Below are positions 61,871-64,000 of a stretch of 64,000 nt of DNA, piece after piece. The stretch comes from Bradyrhizobium yuanmingense (GTDB lineage Bacteria; Pseudomonadota; Alphaproteobacteria; Rhizobiales; Xanthobacteraceae). The DNA lies in NCBI RefSeq assembly GCF_029167105.1, contig NZ_JARFML010000013.1:124001-188000 (forward strand), given 5' to 3'. The translations under genes and the position numbers were made by a program. The stretch's first letter is position 1; each line of letters starts with the position of its first letter. The notes under the pieces are model-generated. The model searched no databases. It was not told the origin of the DNA and saw only the letters and a program-made list of their open reading frames with translations.

Positions 61871-62749
61871 TCAGATGTGGTCGTTTCGAACATCGAGGGC
61901 ATCGCGCAAGCCATCGCCGATGAAGTTAAAGCTCGTCACTGCGATCGTAATCGCGGCGCCGGGAATGATGGCGAGCCATGGAGCGCTCGCCAGATATTGC
62001 TGGGCGCCGTTGAGCATGTTGCCCCAGCTCGGCAGCGGCGGCTGAATCCCATAACCTAGAAAGCTGATATAGGCTTCGAGAAGGATCGCGCGGGCAACCG
62101 TCAAACTGGCGGCGACGATGATCGGGCCCATGGCGTTGGGCAAGATCTCCCTAAACATGATATGCGTTCCGCTCAAGCCGAGCATTCGACTGGCCTGGAC
62201 AAACTCGCGTTCGCGTAGCGAGCGAACCTCGGTCTCGACGATGCGGGCAACTTCCATCCATTTCGTGAGCGCAATGATAACCGTGATCATGAGGGGGCTC
62301 GGCCGCAAAGCTGCAGCCAGGGCCAGCACGAGAAAGATCGACGGAAAGGACAGGAACCCATCGACCGTCCGCATCAGGACTGCGCTGATCCAGCCGCCGC
62401 GATATCCTGCGACCACGCCGACCAGTGCTCCGATCACGATCGATATCAGCATCGCCGAAAATCCCACCAGCAGCGAGATCCGTCCTGCCATCAGCAGTCG
62501 AGCCGCCAGGTCACGTCCGAGCGGATCGGTGCCAAGATAATGATTTCCGGTCATCGGAGGAGCGAAGCGTGCGCGCAAGTCAATGTTGAGAGAGTCATAT
62601 GGCAGCAGATACGGGCCCACGACGCATGCCAGCGTCAGCAGCGTGATCATTGCCAGACCCAGCAGCGCCAGGCGATGGTTCATGAAGCGGTATGCCGCGC
62701 GGCTGTGCCACCATCGGCTTGGCGCTGTGCTTACGGCGAGAGCGGTCAT
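61871..62749 (-). CDS. ABC transporter permease, DppC-like
   Basis: 292 residues with five to six membrane segments, the N-terminal OppC-type region (FMNHRLALLGLAMITLLTLA), GTDPLGRDLAARLLMAGRIS and the EAA loop QASRMLGLSGTHIMFREILP (~195). ATG 62749 follows AAGGAG. Partner of the DppB-like permease upstream. No ATPase gene is in the window. Confidence 0.9.
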   Translation of the reverse strand: MTALAVSTAPSRWWHSRAAYRFMNHRLALLGLAMITLLTLACVVGPYLLPYDSLNIDLRARFAPPMTGNHYLGTDPLGRDLAARLLMAGRISLLVGFSAMLISIVIGALVGVVAGYRGGWISAVLMRTVDGFLSFPSIFLVLALAAALRPSPLMITVIIALTKWMEVARIVETEVRSLREREFVQASRMLGLSGTHIMFREILPNAMGPIIVAASLTVARAILLEAYISFLGYGIQPPLPSWGNMLNGAQQYLASAPWLAIIPGAAITIAVTSFNFIGDGLRDALDVRNDHI

Positions 62750-62780
62750 AACGGTCGGCTCCTTGCAGGGCGTTGCGGAT

Positions 62781-63731
62781 TCAAGCCAGACGTATGCGCG
62801 GGTCGACAATAGCGACGACGATGTCGGCAATCAGGTTTCCGAGAATGACCAGGACGGCGGAGAACATCAGCAGCCCCATCACGACCGGGTAGTCGCTGTA
62901 GTTGAGGCTGTCCAGAAACAGGCGTCCCATTCCCGGCCAGGTAAAGACGGTCTCGGTCACCAATGCGCCGGTCAGAATGCTGGGCAACTGCACTCCGGCC
63001 AGCGTGATCATCGGCAGGAGCGCGTTACCGACGACATGCTTCATCAAGACCCGGCGCTCGCTCACGCCTTTGGCGCGCGCCGTCTTCACGAAATCCTGGC
63101 TGATGGCGTCGAGCGTTGCCGTCCGCATGTAGCGGCTCCAGACCGCCACATGGACCAGCGACAGCACGATGCTCGGCAGGATGAGGTGATGCAGATAGTT
63201 CAGCGCCGAGCCGTCGCCGATCGTGTACATGTTGCCCGCAGGCAACCAGCCCAGCCGCAGCGAGAAGATGTAGATCCCGACGAGCCCGAACCAGAAGGTA
63301 GGAATCGACAGTGCGACCATGGCTCCGGCGGTCGCCAGATAATCGAACAGGGAATAACGGTGCGTGGCGCCACGAATGCCGATCCAGGTGCCGACCGCTA
63401 TCGCGATCATCGTCGATGTGCCCATGAGAAGGAGCGTGGCAAAGACGTGCCGGCCGATGACCGTCAGCACCGGCGTGCCGCCGCGGAAGGAATGGCCCCA
63501 ATCACCCTGAACGAGGCGCCACGCCCAATCGAGATACTGGATCCACAGCGGCCGGTTGAGCCCGAGCTGCTCCTTGATGCGGGCGATATCCGCCTGTGTC
63601 ATCCCTGGATCGAGCCCCTGTTGCGACAGGGGGCCGCCCGGGCTGATGCTCAGGATGACGAAGCCGATCATCGAAACGATCACCAGCAGCACGAGGCTCT
63701 GCGAAAGACGGCTGAGCAGGAATGCGCGCAT
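62781..63731 (-). CDS. ABC transporter permease, DppB-like
   Basis: 316 residues, six membrane segments: RLSQSLVLLVIVSMIGFVIL, SISPGGPLSQQGLDPGMTQA, DWGHSFRGGTPV and the EAA loop VKTARAKGVSERRVLMKHVV (~205). ATG 63731 has GAGGG upstream. The longer upstream frame overlaps the binding-protein gene and is not credible. Confidence 0.9.
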   Translation of the reverse strand: MRAFLLSRLSQSLVLLVIVSMIGFVILSISPGGPLSQQGLDPGMTQADIARIKEQLGLNRPLWIQYLDWAWRLVQGDWGHSFRGGTPVLTVIGRHVFATLLLMGTSTMIAIAVGTWIGIRGATHRYSLFDYLATAGAMVALSIPTFWFGLVGIYIFSLRLGWLPAGNMYTIGDGSALNYLHHLILPSIVLSLVHVAVWSRYMRTATLDAISQDFVKTARAKGVSERRVLMKHVVGNALLPMITLAGVQLPSILTGALVTETVFTWPGMGRLFLDSLNYSDYPVVMGLLMFSAVLVILGNLIADIVVAIVDPRIRLA

Positions 63732-63805
63732 TTGGCCCTCAGTAACGTGATAGTGCCATTGGATGGCCGCCGGCCTTCCCGAAAGTTGAGCGGCGGCCGC
63801 CGTGC

Positions 63806-64000
63806 TCAAGCCGTCCGATACCAGCTCGCGGCATTCCACGATTCTGTGCGGGTGTTGGGGTTCGGTATCACGCCTCGAATCGCGCTCTTGCACCCATGGA
63901 CGGACGTGCTCTGGTACAGCGGCATGAAGGGCAGGTCGCGACGGACCAGTTCCTGGACCTTGTGGTAGATCGCACGCCGCTCATCGGGATCGAAGGAGCG
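63806..64000 (-). CDS. ABC transporter substrate-binding protein, dipeptide/oligopeptide family (C-terminal end, cut by window)
   Basis: The last 64 codons before a TGA at 63806 read DERRAIYHKVQELVRRDLPF followed by MPLYQSTSVHG, the C-terminal signature of SBP_bac_5 binding proteins. The gene continues beyond 64000. Order binding protein, DppB, DppC on the reverse strand is the usual one for this importer class. Confidence 0.82.
   Translation of the reverse strand, partial: RSFDPDERRAIYHKVQELVRRDLPFMPLYQSTSVHGCKSAIRGVIPNPNTRTESWNAASWYRTA

Noticed and set aside
62583..63968. 461-codon forward frame opposite the dipeptide-type permeases
   Set aside because: Same kind of shadow: hydrophilic, low-complexity antisense of two membrane protein genes.
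1..64000. CRISPR arrays, rRNA genes, phage structural genes, toxin-antitoxin pairs
   Set aside because: None seen; no regularly spaced repeats and no recognisable proteins of these groups.

Overview
The window is a GC-rich, densely coding piece of an alphaproteobacterial chromosome. Sarcosine oxidase, Bug-type binding proteins, many catabolic dehydrogenases, and FCD-type GntR, LysR and AraC regulators point to Bradyrhizobium or a close relative. That placement is inferred from gene content and protein style; there is no rRNA or other species marker. Most of the window is accessory catabolism: small operons, each with its own regulator and often its own ABC importer, separated by stretches of decayed genes.

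Layout. 1-2.8 kb: end of a sarcosine oxidase operon (alpha C-terminus, gamma) and an XRE-cupin regulator. 2.8-7.7 kb: a scrap zone with an IS21-type remnant, a catalase-like gene lacking the usual distal histidine, two divergent AraC regulators, a decayed AraC copy and a repeated leader segment. 7.7-12.1 kb: NDH-2-like flavoprotein, metallo-beta-lactamase (MBL) hydrolase, an AhpD/AraC chimera and a LuxR regulator. 12.2-17.3 kb: a translationally coupled ABC importer (binding protein, ATPase, two permeases) ending in a short-chain dehydrogenase fused to a MoaF-like domain. 17.3-20.1 kb: Tat-exported MBL-fold protein, DsbA-like protein, LysR and a GMC oxidoreductase scrap.

20.2-37.7 kb holds aromatic and 2-oxo-acid catabolism. 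The divergent GntR segment (20.2-25.5 kb) has a Bug binding protein, a VOC dioxygenase, a quinone oxidoreductase, an FAH-family hydrolase and an AA_synth protein; an identical 19-bp operator-like sequence lies before both transcription units. It is followed by an exported RidA and a class III (LigB-type) extradiol dioxygenase. A reverse-strand operon from 36.5 to 27.3 kb then encodes a ThDP decarboxylase-like enzyme, a phenylacetaldehyde-type aldehyde dehydrogenase, HpaE, a class I homoprotocatechuate 2,3-dioxygenase, a GlcD-type FAD dehydrogenase, an exported MBL protein and an FAH-family enzyme, with a divergent LysR. In order these could take an aryl-2-hydroxy acid to homoprotocatechuate and through ring cleavage.

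37.8-51.3 kb looks like one regulon. A GntR regulator, a class III aminotransferase, a seven-gene operon (polyamine-type ABC importer plus dimethylformamidase-like small, large and shortened large subunits) and a kinase/aldolase/dehydrogenase operon (OtnK-, OtnC- and AroE-like) are linked by AT-rich operator-like sites; three carry the exact palindrome TGATATATCA. This is the best candidate here for an undescribed system: import and hydrolysis of an unknown amide feeding four-carbon acid-sugar metabolism.

51.3-53.3 kb is gene-poor and holds a truncated cupin gene and a 3' fragment of a tRNA-Lys-like gene followed by a terminator, probably a mobile-element attachment scar. 53.3-64 kb carries a GlcD-like dehydrogenase, a DAO-family oxidase, an Asp/Glu racemase, an aldehyde dehydrogenase, a D-threonine aldolase-type PLP enzyme, an acetyltransferase and a dipeptide-type ABC importer cut by the window end. 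This suggests use of D- or beta-hydroxy-amino acids.
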